From the NCBI GenBank assembly GCA_015143295.1, contig CM026565.1, positions 15,932,041 through 15,996,040 on the forward strand: 64,000 nucleotides of DNA. The letters are read 5' to 3'. Below are positions 1-11,349 of the stretch, piece by piece. The stretch is from Tetracentron sinense. Lineage: Eukaryota; Streptophyta; Magnoliopsida; Trochodendrales; Trochodendraceae. The notes beneath the pieces are model-generated. The model was given only the letters and a program-made list of their open reading frames with translations. It did no database searches and was not told the DNA's origin. How positions within the stretch are numbered: position 1 is the first letter of the stretch; each line of letters opens with the position of its first letter. Position numbers and translations under genes: made by a program.

Positions 1-1348
1 TCGCGAATGAGACTTTTCACTTGCGAAGTTTTGCGGGTATCGTTCTATCCTTCAAACCGTGGAATAGACTTATCAATTTTATAGTCGCAAAGGTGATTGT
101 TGTTTTATCCTTTATTAAATAAAATCAATTAGAACTATAGTCAGATCTTGGGATTCGATGTATGCCCCTCAAGAATTGTTTTTCTAAAATTAAAAAGAGG
201 CATACTTTTAGTATCACCAGATTCACCACAAGCACTTCCCTCTTAAGCAAAGTCACAATACTTTGGGAGAGATTAGTAGAAAAGAGTGGCCTCTCTGAAA
301 TCACCCTTTTATGGTGTCATAACAGAATTAGAGGATTCACCCCTCAGATGAGCATGCTTAAGAAAGTTTTTGAATAGCTTAGTTCTTCCTTTTTTTGAAC
401 TCATGCCTCTTACTCTAGATTTATATATCTTTACAAGCAAACACATCTTATGTGACCTACACAACATTTTTGTGTCCCCTTATAAAAACATGAAATGACT
501 TGATTCACGTGTGTATAAAGCACTTACACAGCACGTGTGCCTCTTTTTAACTTCTCAAAAACCATTGTGCACATATACATCACTTGGTGCCGCATCACTT
601 ATTTGTAGACCTCGTGGCCCTTCAGCATGTTTCCATCAACTCATCAAGAAGATCATGCTAGCGCTACTTAAAACCAAACTTTAATTTAGAATAACTTGAA
701 ATTGATCCAAAACCCTTCTAACTTTCAAAACTCCTCTTCCTCACCCCTGAAGGAAATAAATAAACCAAAAAGTATCAACTCTTTACTTCAAAACTCCTTC
801 TACCCTAAAGGAAATAAATAAACTAAAAAGTACTTACTCTGTCATAGTTGTTCACCATATTTTCATATTGGATATAACACACTCAAATCATATCTGTGTG
901 ATATAATCTTGGACTCTTTGGATAACTAACTGAACAAGATTTTCAGTATCACTAATGTTGAAGCATTCATACACCTTTCGACACCAACACAAGTAAACTG
1001 AAAAGTTGGACTGACTAATATACATTCCTCCAGGGAAACTTTTGGTCTAACTTGTCCAACACAAGTAAACTGAAAAAATTGGATCGACTTATATACTCTC
1101 CTCCAGGGTAACTTTTGTTCAAATTTGTGAAGACAATACTTTATGGTGAGGGTTCCTATGATAGTTCTATTATACTGATTAGTGGAAATTTAATTCTTTT
1201 CCTTTCATTTCTTTTCTTTGTAATATTTAGCTTAACACATTGCAATTTAATTTACATCTTTTTCTCTCTCAACTCGGTACATTCTTCTAATTGATTGGCA
1301 TTCTTTCACTCATTGTGTATCAAAATTTCTCTTCCCATTCCATTGTAG
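1..1348. other. AT-rich non-coding stretch with two small tandem duplications
   Basis: No convincing coding region is visible; the longest open stretch near 162-377 has no recognisable motif. Two diverged tandem duplications can be read directly. One has a period near 58 bp (about 721-837, sharing the core aggaaataaataaac). The other has a period of 72 bp (985-1056 and 1057-1128, sharing caacacaagtaaactgaaaa and ctccaggg). These look like local slippage or unequal-exchange products in intergenic or intronic DNA. Confidence 0.5.
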
Positions 1349-1446
1349 GTTCGCCTTATTAAGGAATTGTATGAGAATCAGATTGGAGAGCTTTATCATA
1401 GTCTTCCTTATCATGTTATTGAATTTGTACTTGATGATTCTGACTG
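1349..1446 (+). pseudogene. Exon-like segment of an unidentified plant gene
   Basis: A 98-bp stretch is bounded by a pyrimidine-rich tract ending in TAG (1346-1348) and by a GTAGGT donor-like site at 1447. Read from 1349 in frame 1 it gives a well-formed, non-repetitive peptide that begins VRLIKELYENQIGEL and ends in FVLDDSDW. The base composition is less AT-rich than its surroundings. I do not recognise the family. No neighbouring exon could be linked to it within the window, so it may be one exon of a gene extending to the left, or a captured fragment. The splice signals and peptide are seen; the exon status is inference. Confidence 0.3.
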
Positions 1447-2328
1447 GTAGGTGCAAATTCTCTTACTCAGTTATTCTATAATAGTATGGAGTATCTGGAT
1501 CTTTCTGTTCATGTTAATACTTTCTTTTATTTGAATTTGGGTTTTAAATGGAGAGACTAGATGACGTTTGTTTGTCCTTATTATAGCTAGTGCAAGCTCT
1601 TATCTACTTTTCCTTTATCTAACACGGTGAATCTTGGGTAATTTGGGGAACTGTGTTATATTTGTCTTGTTATCACTATATTGGAGAAAATATTATTGAG
1701 ATTAGCATAAGCAAGGATACAATTGTCGATATCACGGGAAATATTGTTGCTTCAAAATTGGATATGTCACAAAGGTATATTTGAAATGGAGGATTTTATG
1801 AAAAATACGAAATATTCAATGAAACTTCCAAAATTTCAAAATTAAAATAAATACTCTTAAAATAAAAAATTCAAACAAATCAAAGTAGATAAGAGATGCA
1901 ATTGTAAGGGGCAAAGATTCGCTGACAGCGGTGTATGGTAAATTGATATGAATGTAACATTCATACATTGCTTAATACATCTAATAATCATAAAACATTG
2001 AAATATAAACTCAAAAGATAGTGAACAACTACATAGGGACTCCACTCTACACCAAGAGTATTTTTTTCCATCAATATCCTTTTTTATTTATTTTTAAGAT
2101 CATAAGGATAATTAACTTATTGCACTAAATCAATTTTTTGTAATATAATTATTTGAAACTTATTTTAATTTATACGAAACAATTCAATTATTTATAAATA
2201 TATGACAAGTATAATAAATAAAATACTCATCCCCACAAGTTCTAGTCATTAATATGAGCTGAAATGGATGGACTCTTTGCTATGCATGATGCACAAACAA
2301 AGGTAAATACGTCTCTGACACTGGAAGC
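1447..2328. other. AT-rich stretch, no gene seen
   Basis: I see no supported gene here. Open reading frames are short and without motifs. If the preceding exon-like segment is real, this would be its downstream intron or flank. Confidence 0.4.
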
Positions 2329-2340
2329 ATAGTCAGAATG
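2329..2340. repeat. Left target-site duplication of the LINE at 2341
   Basis: The sequence atagtcagaatg here matches atagtcaccatg at 2992-3003 in 10 of 12 bases. The two copies directly abut the T run and the truncated 5' end of the LINE. Confidence 0.65.
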
Positions 2341-2991
2341 TTTTTTTTTTTTTTGATCAATAACTCATTTTATTAAGAAGAGGAAGGAACAACACACTAA
2401 AAGGAGAAGAAACAAGAGGCCACCGAGTTTACAAGTAAACTCAGCCCTGACCAAATAAAAAGGCGAAAATCTCCCCCCAAGGACCTACCAAACTAATACA
2501 AAATATCCTGTATTTCCTCCTTGGTATGATGCAAGCCTACCCACTCCGATACTGCCAAACGGATACAATCACATAACCGGGGCACTGAAGAAGACACATC
2601 TTCAAACGCTCTCCAATTTCTCTCCTTCCAGAGAATCCATGCGATAGCCCCAAGAAGGACTCCCCAAATCTCCTCCCAAACTCCTGTTCCTTTTTCCCTA
2701 TACCAACACTCAAGGAGGTGACGGAAAGATGAAGGGAACACCCAAACCACTCTTATACGGGATAAAAAAAAACTCCACACCTCCGACACTACTGGGCAAT
2801 GCAGCAGAAGGTGATCCACTGTCTCTTCCGCCTGAAGGCACATGAAACATCTATTAGCTAAACTCCATCCTCGATGTTGCAAATGATCCCCCGTTAGAAT
2901 TTTGTCCAAATAAGCTGTCCAAAGAAAGAAGGAAACCTTGGAGGGTATTCTTGGATTCCACACCATTCTATGAGGAAAAGAGCCTCCCGGA
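2341..2991 (-). mobile_element. 5'-truncated plant L1-like LINE, zf-RVT end
   Basis: On the minus strand a continuous reading frame (about 2991 down to 2493) matches the C-terminal zinc-binding region that follows reverse transcriptase in plant L1 LINEs. It shows the order WNPRIPSKVSFFLW, GWSLANRCFMC, then DHLLLHCP and WILWKERN, which are hallmarks of the zf-RVT family. The frame is open over about 165 residues. The 3' end is a poly(A) tail, seen as a T run starting at 2341. Everything upstream of zf-RVT (endonuclease and RT) is missing, as usual for 5'-truncated LINE insertions. The element is flanked by near-identical 12-bp direct repeats (2329-2340 and 2992-3003), which fixes both ends. 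It is dead for autonomous movement. It is closely related in sequence order to the LINE fragment at 4885-5817. Confidence 0.88.
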
Positions 2992-3003
2992 ATAGTCACC
3001 ATG
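2992..3003. repeat. Right target-site duplication of the LINE at 2341
   Basis: Partner of 2329-2340, with two mismatches that fit an old insertion. The apparent start codon of the minus-strand frame lies inside this duplication, so it is host sequence and not a LINE start. Confidence 0.65.
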
Positions 3004-4019
3004 TTGGGGTTTAGGAATTATTCGGCTAGGGAAAAAATGACAATTCGAAAAAGAATCGGGAAAATGCCAGGAAATATAAAAAGAAGATATAAGATTACTT
3101 ATTTTAAAAAATTATAATCAAATACATTTCAAATGTTAGATATTTATTTCATAAAGTTGCGTATATATATATATATATATAATGACATATATTTCATGTA
3201 TAACTTACTAAAGTCATATTTTTCAAAAAGCAGCAAATAATTCATGAATTAATCGTTTGATGAAAAAGTTGTGAATTTTTCGAGACATTCTAAAACAAGG
3301 GAAGAACTTGGTTGATATAACTTGAACAAGGTAGGCCCATATAAATGATTGACTAGTAATCACCTACTTAAATATGTATCTACGCACATTAATTTTTCTG
3401 CATGCGCGTATATTGAGCTCTAATTAGTTTGGTTTAACAATGGTGGTTTGGATTATTGGATATGTTTTCCATCGATAATAATTTATTTGCTGCCATCTCT
3501 TGGATGTTAAATTAAATATCTTGGGTTGATTTTGTGAGTTCTCACTTCTTTTGCTCATATTTAGTGGTTATTCAATATGTAGTTTGGTAGCGCAAGCATC
3601 GCCCTTAAATATGTAGGTGGCACAACATGTTCTTGGAAAGGTTATTTAAAAAAGGTTTTGGCGAGCGTAATGGTCTACCTGAAACCATTACATAACACCT
3701 AGTTTTATGTAATGCCTTTACATAACACTGATACCATTAAGTCCTGAAACCCTGCATTACGCCTGTTTTGTTATTAAAACTAGAAGGAAGAGAAACCCAG
3801 AAAAGGTAAATATCTTGCAAAATGTTAAAAAGTGATAGGCAAACAGAATCAGGGAATTAAATGCATATTCTGCATAAGATGATAATTATTCACGTTTAAT
3901 TAATATATAAGAAGACAAAAAAACGAATTGAAGTTTTGAAGCTATAAAGCATACTGCACAAATTGTCTTAAAATAAACATCATCACAGTAACAAAAAAAT
4001 GGCGGTGATTACTAAATTT
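3004..4019. other. AT-rich stretch with a TA microsatellite
   Basis: No gene is supported. A short (TA)n run lies at about 3163-3181. Around 3665-3760 there is an imperfect inverted arrangement of cgtaatg and cattacg with repeats of accattacataac, possibly a decayed MITE; its ends could not be fixed. Confidence 0.35.
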
Positions 4020-4480
4020 CAAAGCTACATGTACCTACGAGTCATATCATAGGTATCGTCATTGTCGTCTCCATCTCTGCCGGGCCGAGTATCGTAGTAT
4101 TGTAGATTTGTAGTGCTGGGATTGGTCATATGAAAATAATCCAAAGAAATCATATTCAAACTACAGTGTGACTGATGACTCCGATCAATATCCATACAAC
4201 TGTGGTTGCCCATAAGCTTCATACTGGTATGGGACTGGGTATCTGTAGCCATAGTTACCTTAGTAACCATACTGTTGCCCACTCCCCTAGCCATAGCCTT
4301 GTATATAATCTGATGGCATGGAATAATCGTAAGACTCCTTCCTGTTCCTGCTGTCATTGCCACCCACATCAGATGTACACTCATCATCTCACTCCCTAAT
4401 TGACGTTTCGTTCCTTACCAGCATCTGCATATATTATTATGCCCTTCTTGGCACCTCCATCTCCAAGCCGCCCACCACAA
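4020..4480 (-). pseudogene. Decayed Gly/Tyr/Gln-rich protein remnant
   Basis: On the minus strand, one frame interrupted by several stops encodes a Tyr/Gly/Gln/Pro-rich tract including YDYSMPSDYIQGYG, QQYGY, and YRYPVPYQYEAYGQPQLYGY. Such low-complexity tails are typical of plant RNA-binding proteins of the hnRNP type. A further short stretch upstream reads GDGGAKKGIIIYADAGKERN. In-frame stops split the tail, so this is a pseudogene or retro-copy. The family assignment rests on composition only and is inference; the RNA-recognition domains themselves are not visible. A 120-codon open frame on the same strand (4025-4387) is a different frame and is not taken as the gene. Confidence 0.35.
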
Positions 4481-4874
4481 TTCATTGTAATTTTATATAT
4501 AATGGGTTCACTATTATATTTTTAATTCATTAATAATGTTATTTAATTTAAATAGTTATGTATAATTTCAAATACTTTTAAAATATTTATATTACAAGTA
4601 TTAATCACAAGGAGTTGTTAGTTTTGAACATAAAAACCAAAAAATAGGCTCAAAGATGGGAAAAAATGGGGAGAATCAAGAGTTGCACATACTTGGGTAT
4701 CAAATTTAATTGTTCATTCAATATTTCCATACTTGTCGACGCAAAAAAATGTATTTATATTACTAAGAAAGTAATACCCCAATATAAATGACAAAAATCT
4801 ACCGAAACATTAGGAAATATGTCTCGGTTTTGTGTTTACCATGTAAATGGGCACATTTCATAGGAAACATTAGG

Positions 4875-4884
4875 AAGTGTTGAT
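4875..4884. repeat. Left target-site duplication of the LINE at 4885
   Basis: The 10-mer aagtgttgat occurs here and again at 5818-5827, immediately after the A tail. The first two bases merge with the tail, so the unambiguous part is 8 bp. Confidence 0.8.
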
Positions 4885-5817
4885 ATGTATTGATGCGGCA
4901 CTTGCCCTTTAGCGCAAGGATTCAGGACATTTTTTCTTCTTTCTTCAGCTCAGACAACATCAGTCGCGGATATGTATTCTAGGAGAGCGGGGGTAATGGT
5001 TTGGAACCTCTCCTTAAGCCGTCCTCTTAATGATTGAGAAGTTGGGGAATTTGTTTTGTTGTTATCCCTGTTAGAGTCGGTGAAGGTGGTGGAGTCCGTT
5101 AGGGATTGCCGGGTCTGGGCCTCCAACACTAGTGGGCGGTTTTCTGTGAAAGCTTATTTACAAGCTTATTTACAAGAAGCCAATCTGGGAGGTATAGCGG
5201 CGTTCCCGACTCAGTTGGTTTGGTTCAATGGGTTGCCTTCCAAAGTCTTGGTCTTCCTTTGGTTGGTGTATCTGGGCAAGATTTTGACCTTGGACAATTT
5301 GAGGAGGAGAGGTTGGAGTTTGCCTAATTGTTGTTATTTGTGCTAGGGGGAGGAGGAATCGGTCGATCATTTACTTATTCATTGCCCATTTGCGCAGAGG
5401 CTTTGGGGGTATTTGTTGTCTCAACTTGGGGTTGTTTGGGTGTTTCCCGCATCCTATCAGGCGTTGCTGTCCGGTTGGCTTTCAGCCTCGCTAGATAGCC
5501 CGGTGGATCTCATTTGGACCTTTATTCCAGGGGTGATTTCATGGTCCTTATGGAAAGAGCGGAACAGGAGGGTGTTCGAGAATTCCACGTTGTTTTGGGA
5601 GAGAGTGAGCACTCGGACACGTGCGTTGTTGCGAGAGTGGGTCTCCGCGAAGTTTGATTTGGAGGAGATAGGGTTTGACGAAGTCATTTCGTAATCGTGT
5701 TTAGGGAGGGGTTTTATTGTTTTTTGTGTTTTCTTAGTGTAGTTTCTGTTTGTATCTTGGAGATTCATAATTTGTGAATCTTTTCTATTTATATAATTAC
5801 TTTTACCGATAAAAAAA
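4885..5817 (+). mobile_element. 5'-truncated plant L1-like LINE, zf-RVT end
   Basis: Plus-strand remnant of an ORF2 3' end. From about 4900 it reads through a region typical of the stretch after RT (SVADMYSRRAGVMVWNLSLS), then FSVKAYLQAY, the zf-RVT signature WFNGLPSKVLVFLW, GWSLPNCCYLC, DHLLIHCPF and WSLWKERNRR, ending at a stop at 5692-5694. Two in-frame stops are seen: one near 5034-5036 and one at 5344-5346 directly after the CYLC motif. The 3' UTR ends in an A run at 5811-5819. Exact 10-bp direct repeats (4875-4884 and 5818-5827) flank the element. Endonuclease and RT are absent. The domain order closely resembles the minus-strand LINE fragment at 2341-2991, so both probably come from the same family. 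Confidence 0.9.
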
Positions 5818-5827
5818 AAGTGTTGAT
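5818..5827. repeat. Right target-site duplication of the LINE at 4885
   Basis: Exact partner of 4875-4884, abutting the poly(A) tail. Confidence 0.8.
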
Positions 5828-6264
5828 TTTAAAAACCCATGATTTAAGTTCAAATCAATTATTTATGAATGAACCCAAATAAATGGATCATGATTGATTA
5901 TGTTTTTCATAAAGATGTACAAAAAAGAACAGAAGAGTACCTAAAACACATTTTTTTTGTTGGCTAAAATATGCTATTTTGGCTAAAACATGGGTACATC
6001 TAAATCGAAACCCATACAACTAACATGGAAACATATTTTCCAACATTGAGTTATCCTTATATGTGAAAGTAAAACTATAAAAAAATGAACCCAATTTATC
6101 ATGAAAAGATTATGTTTGTGATAGATTCATTTATTTCACTTGAAATCCATGAATTTATATTATAAAATTACTAATATGCAACAATTACCAGTCGAAAAAG
6201 TTGATAAATTTCTCGAATCAAAAAGCCTGAAACCCATTTTCCCCAAAGTTGATTTTGCCATTTG
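5828..6264. other. AT-rich stretch, no gene seen
   Basis: No supported coding region or repeat was found here apart from homopolymeric A and T runs. Confidence 0.4.
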
Positions 6265-6272
6265 TCGGTTCA
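6265..6272. repeat. Left 8-bp TSD of MITE copy 1
   Basis: tcggttca, repeated exactly at 6611-6618 on the other side of the element. Confidence 0.75.
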
Positions 6273-6610
6273 AGTGTTACAAATCTTCTTCACAGGTTTT
6301 TATCGGCCAAAGTTTTTTTGAAAGATTTTCAATTTTGTTTCTTTTCAGGTATTTCTCAGTTAAATCTCAGCAATGATTAAAAAAATATATTAAAATTACA
6401 GAAAATAGTAATAAATATCATCATGTTATAAATTCATAAAACCAACAACATTGTGAATTTCTCAATTCTCATGATATTTTTAAAATATTGGGATAAAAAG
6501 AGAATTATATTTATCGCAAGATTTTTAAAATATCACGATAAAAATGGAATTTTAAACTGTAGATGTTTTTCTCGGGAGAAATTGGTTATTTCTCGGGAGA
6601 TTTGTAATAA
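6273..6610. mobile_element. hAT-like MITE, copy 1 (338 bp)
   Basis: A non-coding 338-bp element. The left end agtgttacaaatctt and the reverse complement of the right end (ttattacaaatctc) form a terminal inverted repeat. It is flanked by an exact 8-bp direct repeat tcggttca (6265-6272 and 6611-6618). An 8-bp duplication and an AGTGTTA-type terminus are characteristic of the hAT superfamily. A second, diverged copy lies at 13374-13735 and shares most of its interior, including tttttctcgggagaaatt and the paired ctcgggaga motifs near the right end. No transposase is encoded, so it would depend on an autonomous partner. Confidence 0.8.
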
Positions 6611-6618
6611 TCGGTTCA
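6611..6618. repeat. Right 8-bp TSD of MITE copy 1
   Basis: Exact partner of 6265-6272. Confidence 0.75.
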
Positions 6619-8464
6619 TATTGTCGATCTATTTTTATATAAAAAATCTGAGTAGCCCTTTTTTATGTTTTTGTTCTAGAGGAGGAAGTGAAAGAGATAC
6701 AAAAAATGGGGTAAAGCATCGACTTAGTTGTAGGATGTCGTGTAGTGGATGTTACATGATGTCATATCCGTTAAGAAAGGTCCATAACGGCTTAGTCTGC
6801 TGAGTGTCTTAAAAAACCTGTAGCAGCAGACTGTAACAGTATGAATCTTACCGAAACAGTTACGTAATGGTTTTGCTGATTTTTATTACCATGCTCTCAG
6901 CTCATCGCTTATAGGACAAAGTTCCCCTGGATTATACTGATATGGCTTAATGTTACAAAGTTGCCCTGGATTATAGCTGGATATGGCGGCGAGGAAGCTT
7001 GATTTCTTTTTTCAGTGCACCTTTGATCTCTTGTGCAAATTGTTTTGGGAAGCCAAAAGGTCTTTAGAAGCTGGTCCACTGGGTATGGGACATCATTGGA
7101 TTCTCTTGCCGAGTTAGAACGACAAACGAAATTCTCAGCGTTTGTGGGAAAACTAATGGGTTAGGTCCAAGGCTAGGATTAGAGTGCTCAAGGCTTTAAA
7201 ACTTGGATTGAAAGATTATGATTACTCTGAAACATCCTAAAGACGTGAAACTGGGGTGGGTTTTGGGGATAAACTAGGGGTTGGGATTTTGGGATGATGA
7301 AGGGTTTGAGGTTTTTTTTTTTTTGGTCCAAAAAAAAAAAAAATGGAATCTTATGGAAGATTGTGGTTAAAACTTGTTTTGTTGATAAGTGAAAAAAGAA
7401 AATGAGTATAAAATTTATTTTATTTTAAATAACAAGAAATATCGAGAGAAAGATATGAAAAGAGTGAGATAAGTGAAGTAAGCATGCTACTTCAGAGGAA
7501 TATTATGTAGAGTCATAGCGAACTCGAATGACTCATAATGGAGCCACACCATCAGTTGCACCTCAATGAAAACATCCAGTAGCAAATTTCAAAATCAGTG
7601 TATTCCATTCCATTGTATCCAAATAGAACTTACCTAGAGAACATGAAGACAGTATCTCTTGCCGGGACTCAAGACTATTAGTTACTAAAACTAACTACCT
7701 TCGAAATTCAGATACATTCCAACTCCAACTCATTCCGTGACTTGAAATAAATGGCTTTACTAAATGGCTAAATCTACCATGACGTTATAATTTCCCTACT
7801 AAAACTGCTTACTATACTATTATGGAAACGTTTCAACAAGGATGTAAGACAATCAATTGCAATTCTAAATAATCCTATAGTAAGCTGAAGTCCCCCAAAC
7901 ATTCGACTGCATTTTTTCAACTGAAATTGAATATTACTTCTGGAATGAGTGTTATTCTGATTTGGCATTTGATAGTCTCACTCTGCAAAATATGGTTGGT
8001 TTGGAAATCAATCCTTATTTATTCTTGAATATGTGGTTGATCAACCACTCGATAATTTTTCCTGATTAGCGATCAGATTTGATTGATGATCTTTCTTGGT
8101 CTGCAAACTGTTTTAAGCTCATTCCATGATCACTGATAAGATCATATTTAGGTCGATTGACTTCATCCGTAGTTTTATCCAAATTTTGATGATAGTCCAA
8201 AACATCATATTGACTTGAACTTGTGATCCTACCCTTTTCTACTATTCGAATTGAGCTCATGGGTTTCTGAGTTTCAAATCAAAGTGGTTTCTGTCCCACT
8301 GTTGGAACACGAAAAACATTCTTTTCTGCATTGGAACCAATATAAATATACCATCATGAATTTCAGGGGATATCTTGTAATTGCTTCATCATCTCTATCT
8401 ATAGCTCGTTTCTACGTCTTCTCCACAAACTAGAGGTGTAAGACTGTAATTTCACATTAGCAAG
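6619..8464. other. Non-coding stretch, no gene seen
   Basis: No supported gene. Around 7312-7343 a T run is followed by ggtcc and an A run, a small palindromic structure. Parts of 7190-7460 (for example attgggatttt-type and ggaagattgtggtt motifs) resemble the dispersed repeat at 9463-9660 and 20045-20340, but too weakly to set ends. Short open frames at 7774-7968 and 8066-8260 show no motif. Confidence 0.35.
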
Positions 8465-9462
8465 CAGTGTAGTCAAGGCGTCTAGGCGATGCCTAGGCAC
8501 TATGTAGGGGACGCCCAGGCAATGCCTAGGCACTAAAAATAAATAAATTATAAATATATATGATAAATATACATATGTTTATTATTATAATGCGAGAGGC
8601 AGGTGTAGGCTGATTTGTTATGAAATTCCCAAATTACCCTTATATAAAACAAAACTTTGATTTAATGTTTTTCTTTAATTCCCAAACTAACCCTTGCTCA
8701 TTTATCTATTTAAAGAATAGAATCACAACCAATCGCGATTGAACTCAGGAAAAGTTCAATCGCACCTGCGGGTTAACACGTGTCCCTTTTAACACCTATT
8801 AATTGTGGTTAACTCCTTCCCCTCGCTCTCACGTGCATCGCAGGTGCTACCTGCTAGTATATATAACATTAATATATACACATAGCAATTCAAACCTCCT
8901 AGGGTTGACAATAATCTAGGCACATTAACGTTTAATAGCCCACCTCATTTCTTGTTTATCTCAGCAACAAACTTATTTTTCTGTCATAATAGTGGCTCTA
9001 GTATAGAAGTTTATTCTTTTTGCTGAATTGTTAGTTGACTTTTTGACCCTATAAATGAAAATATTTTTGAAGACTAAAATAAGAGACTTTTTTTACCGGA
9101 ATTTTGACTTTTAGTAATATTTTGATATAGTAGAATTAATGAAATTTCAATATTTGAGAATTACCTTTGCATTTGCAAGTTAAAGTTTTGACATAATTCC
9201 TAAAAAGCGGATTTTGTTTTTGAACTGGAAAGTTGACTTTTTAATTTTCAGGAATTTGGATTTAGGATGATTTTATTGAATTTTCATGGGGAGTATAACC
9301 TTGTTTACATATAAAATTGAAAACCATTTATTAAATGATAATTTATTCAAATAAGTTGTCAATAGACTTACAATTAAGAGGGCCATGTGACTTCTGGTCG
9401 CCTAGAGAGGTGCCTAGGTGATGATGATGCAAAAACGCCTAGGCGACACCTTGATTACATTG
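8465..9462. mobile_element. hAT-like non-autonomous element, GCCTAGGCG-type ends
   Basis: Left end cagtgtagtcaaggcgtc and the reverse complement of the right end, caatgtaatcaaggtgtc, match in 15 of 18 bases. Just inside both ends are clusters of the palindromic core gcctaggc/cgcctaggcg. The 8-bp flanks (ttagcaag and ttgacaac) agree in only 5 positions, so the TSD is doubtful. The 998-bp interior is AT-rich and non-coding. CAGTG-type termini point to hAT. Related end motifs recur at about 9676-9900 and 12360-12670. Confidence 0.55.
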
Positions 9463-9660
9463 TTGACAACATAAACTTTGATACTAAAACTAATACAGGG
9501 TGGCCGGAGAACCTCCAAAAGTTTTTGAAAAAAATTGTTAGGTCTTATACTAGGCCAGAGTGCATAAGGCCTAAGAAACTTGGATTTCAAAAATTAAGGT
9601 TAGAATGAGATTTACTAGAGCTGTGAAATTGGGTTTTGGGAAATTTATACAATGTATGAG
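9463..9660. repeat. Dispersed repeat, copy shared with 20045-20340
   Basis: The stretch containing cataaactttgatac, aaaactaat, a ttggatttcaaaa motif and gtgaaattgggttttggga reappears at 20064-20230 with moderate divergence and the same order of blocks. The origin is unknown; it has no coding content. At 20 kb the copy directly flanks a hAT-like element. Confidence 0.55.
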
Positions 9661-9675
9661 GTTTTTAAGAATTGT

Positions 9676-9905
9676 AGTCAACATGTCTCTTAGGCAAATG
9701 CCTTGGCCATTGCCCCGCCTGGCCATGATCCCTATTGCTTAAATAATGTTGAGACGAATTTTCCTAGTGGTACCTATGCTTTGTCTCCCGAGCACTAAAG
9801 TGCTAGTGACATTGAACCGCATAATGTTAGATGCATGGTTACTACATGCGTCACCTCAGGTAGTCGTCTAGGCGCCCAGGTGCTCTATGCCTCTGAACTC
9901 AACAT
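9676..9905. repeat. Possible decayed element with aggcg-type ends
   Basis: The left part starts gtagtcaacatgtctcttaggc and the right part contains gtagtcgtctaggcgcccagg. Both resemble the ends of the element at 8465-9462, but inverted pairing is poor and no TSD was found. Treated as a degenerate relative. Confidence 0.3.
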
Positions 9906-10102
9906 ATGGGCCCACATTAAATTATGGACCAATTTATCTAGGGTTTGTAAAATTTTTTATGTCATATTTTTTGGGTAATCTTTCATGGTCGATAATTATA
10001 TAAACCTCAAGTGCACGTTAGCACGACATTTGCACTCCAATACTAGATACGTCTTGGTTAGACACCTCCATTAGTCTTGATTGGATTATAAAACAAAGAG
10101 AG

Positions 10103-10230
10103 AGAGAGAGAGAGAGAGAGAGTTGAATGAGGATTTGCTATACGAGAAGATGGTAGGGGTATCAACGGAGAGAGAGAGAGAGTTGAATGAGGATCTGTTA
10201 CAAGAGAAGATGGTAGGGGTGTCGATGGAT
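10103..10230. repeat. GA microsatellite with about 64-bp tandem duplication
   Basis: A (GA)n run is followed by gttgaatgaggatttgctat and agaagatggtaggggt, and the whole block is repeated once with small changes. The duplicated block includes the first bases (taggggt) of the element that starts at 10214, so the duplication probably happened after that element inserted. Confidence 0.7.
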
Positions 10231-10752
10231 ACAAATATTATCCGTATTTGATTCATATTCGAATTCGTTTGCTTCGATAATTATATTTGAATAGGTCTCC
10301 AGTGGAGCGAATTATAATAGTACTTTTACTATCCCTTTATAATTGGGTACGAATTCAGATAATGATATATGCTATTCGATAAATATCCAACTGATTATAT
10401 ATTATATTACCATATACATAATATGTTGCATGTTTATAAGCAAAAATAATCTTATTAATATATACTTTTAGTACATTTTAATACATTTAAATTATTATTA
10501 ATATAGATAATGAAGAAAATATTAATTTATGAGTTTTACGGAAAATTTATATTTTTTAGCATTTTTTTAATTTATTAAATAATTGGATAATTCGAATATT
10601 ATTTGAATTCTAATATTTCAATCAGATTCGGATACGAATACTCTTTCACTATCCGTTAGATATTCAACTGAATTCGGATAGTTGAATAGGTAATTGGATA
10701 CGAATTTGAACATAAAACTATCTCCTTAGAATTTGCTCCGTTTACAACTCTA
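10214..10752. mobile_element. hAT-like MITE with TAGGG ends and GGATAC-rich arms
   Basis: The left end taggggtgtcgatggatac and the reverse complement of the right end (tagagttgtaaacggagca) share TAG, TGT and GGA positions. The arms are rich in ggatacgaat and tattcgaattc in opposite orientations, giving a long imperfect inverted repeat. No convincing 8-bp TSD was found. The structure matches the better preserved element at 28093-28401, so this is probably the same class. Non-coding. Confidence 0.5.
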
Positions 10753-10908
10753 GGTGTGGTACATATATTCTATTTTTTGTGCTTTATGAAATTTAAGAAA
10801 TGATTAAATAGAGGAGATAGTTATTGTAGTGTATTGTAGGACTTCTTTACTTCAAGTACACCCATCACTGGTTGCCCATCTAACATCTGGTTGAACTGGA
10901 TCTACTTA

Positions 10909-11004
10909 GCAAGACATTTGCACCCCAATAAGAGATCTGTGCACACCTCTTGGTCAGATCTCCACCGATCTCTCCATTAGAATACGAAACAAAAAATAGA
11001 GAAC

Positions 11005-11051
<47 letters not shown>

Positions 11052-11056
11052 ATTTG
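10909..11056. repeat. GA microsatellite with flanks duplicated from about 10021
   Basis: About 42 bp of (GA)n at 11008-11049 is preceded by gacatttgcaccccaata and followed by gaataaggatctgttgcaag. The same flanking order (gacatttgcactccaata, then (GA)n, then gaatgaggat) occurs at 10025-10200, so the two regions are an older segmental duplication about 0.9 kb apart. Confidence 0.7.
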
Positions 11057-11349
11057 AATAAGGATCTGTTGCAAGAGAAGATAGCACAGGTTAGGTGTGG
11101 TTGTAGTGCATTATGGGACTTCAATTCCACCCATCACTGGTTGTCCATCTGAAATCATTTTGAACTGGATCTACTAATTGGTGGGCCACCTTTAGGTTCT
11201 GACCGTGGAAACAATATTACTCGAGTGCAAATTGATTACACAGAATTTGGGGTATGATATATATACACTTAGTGTTTCCTTTTTTTTAATAGAAAAAGTA
11301 ATTTATTTATTCATCTTGTTTCTGAGAGGTGTTTCCTTAAAGTTAGGGC

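Noticed and set aside
2493..3002. Minus-strand 169-codon frame as an independent gene
   Set aside because: Motifs are those of a LINE zf-RVT region, and the start codon lies in the target-site duplication, so it is a transposon fragment.
10880..11074. Ser/Leu-repeat open frame on the minus strand
   Set aside because: Encoded by a (GA)n microsatellite.
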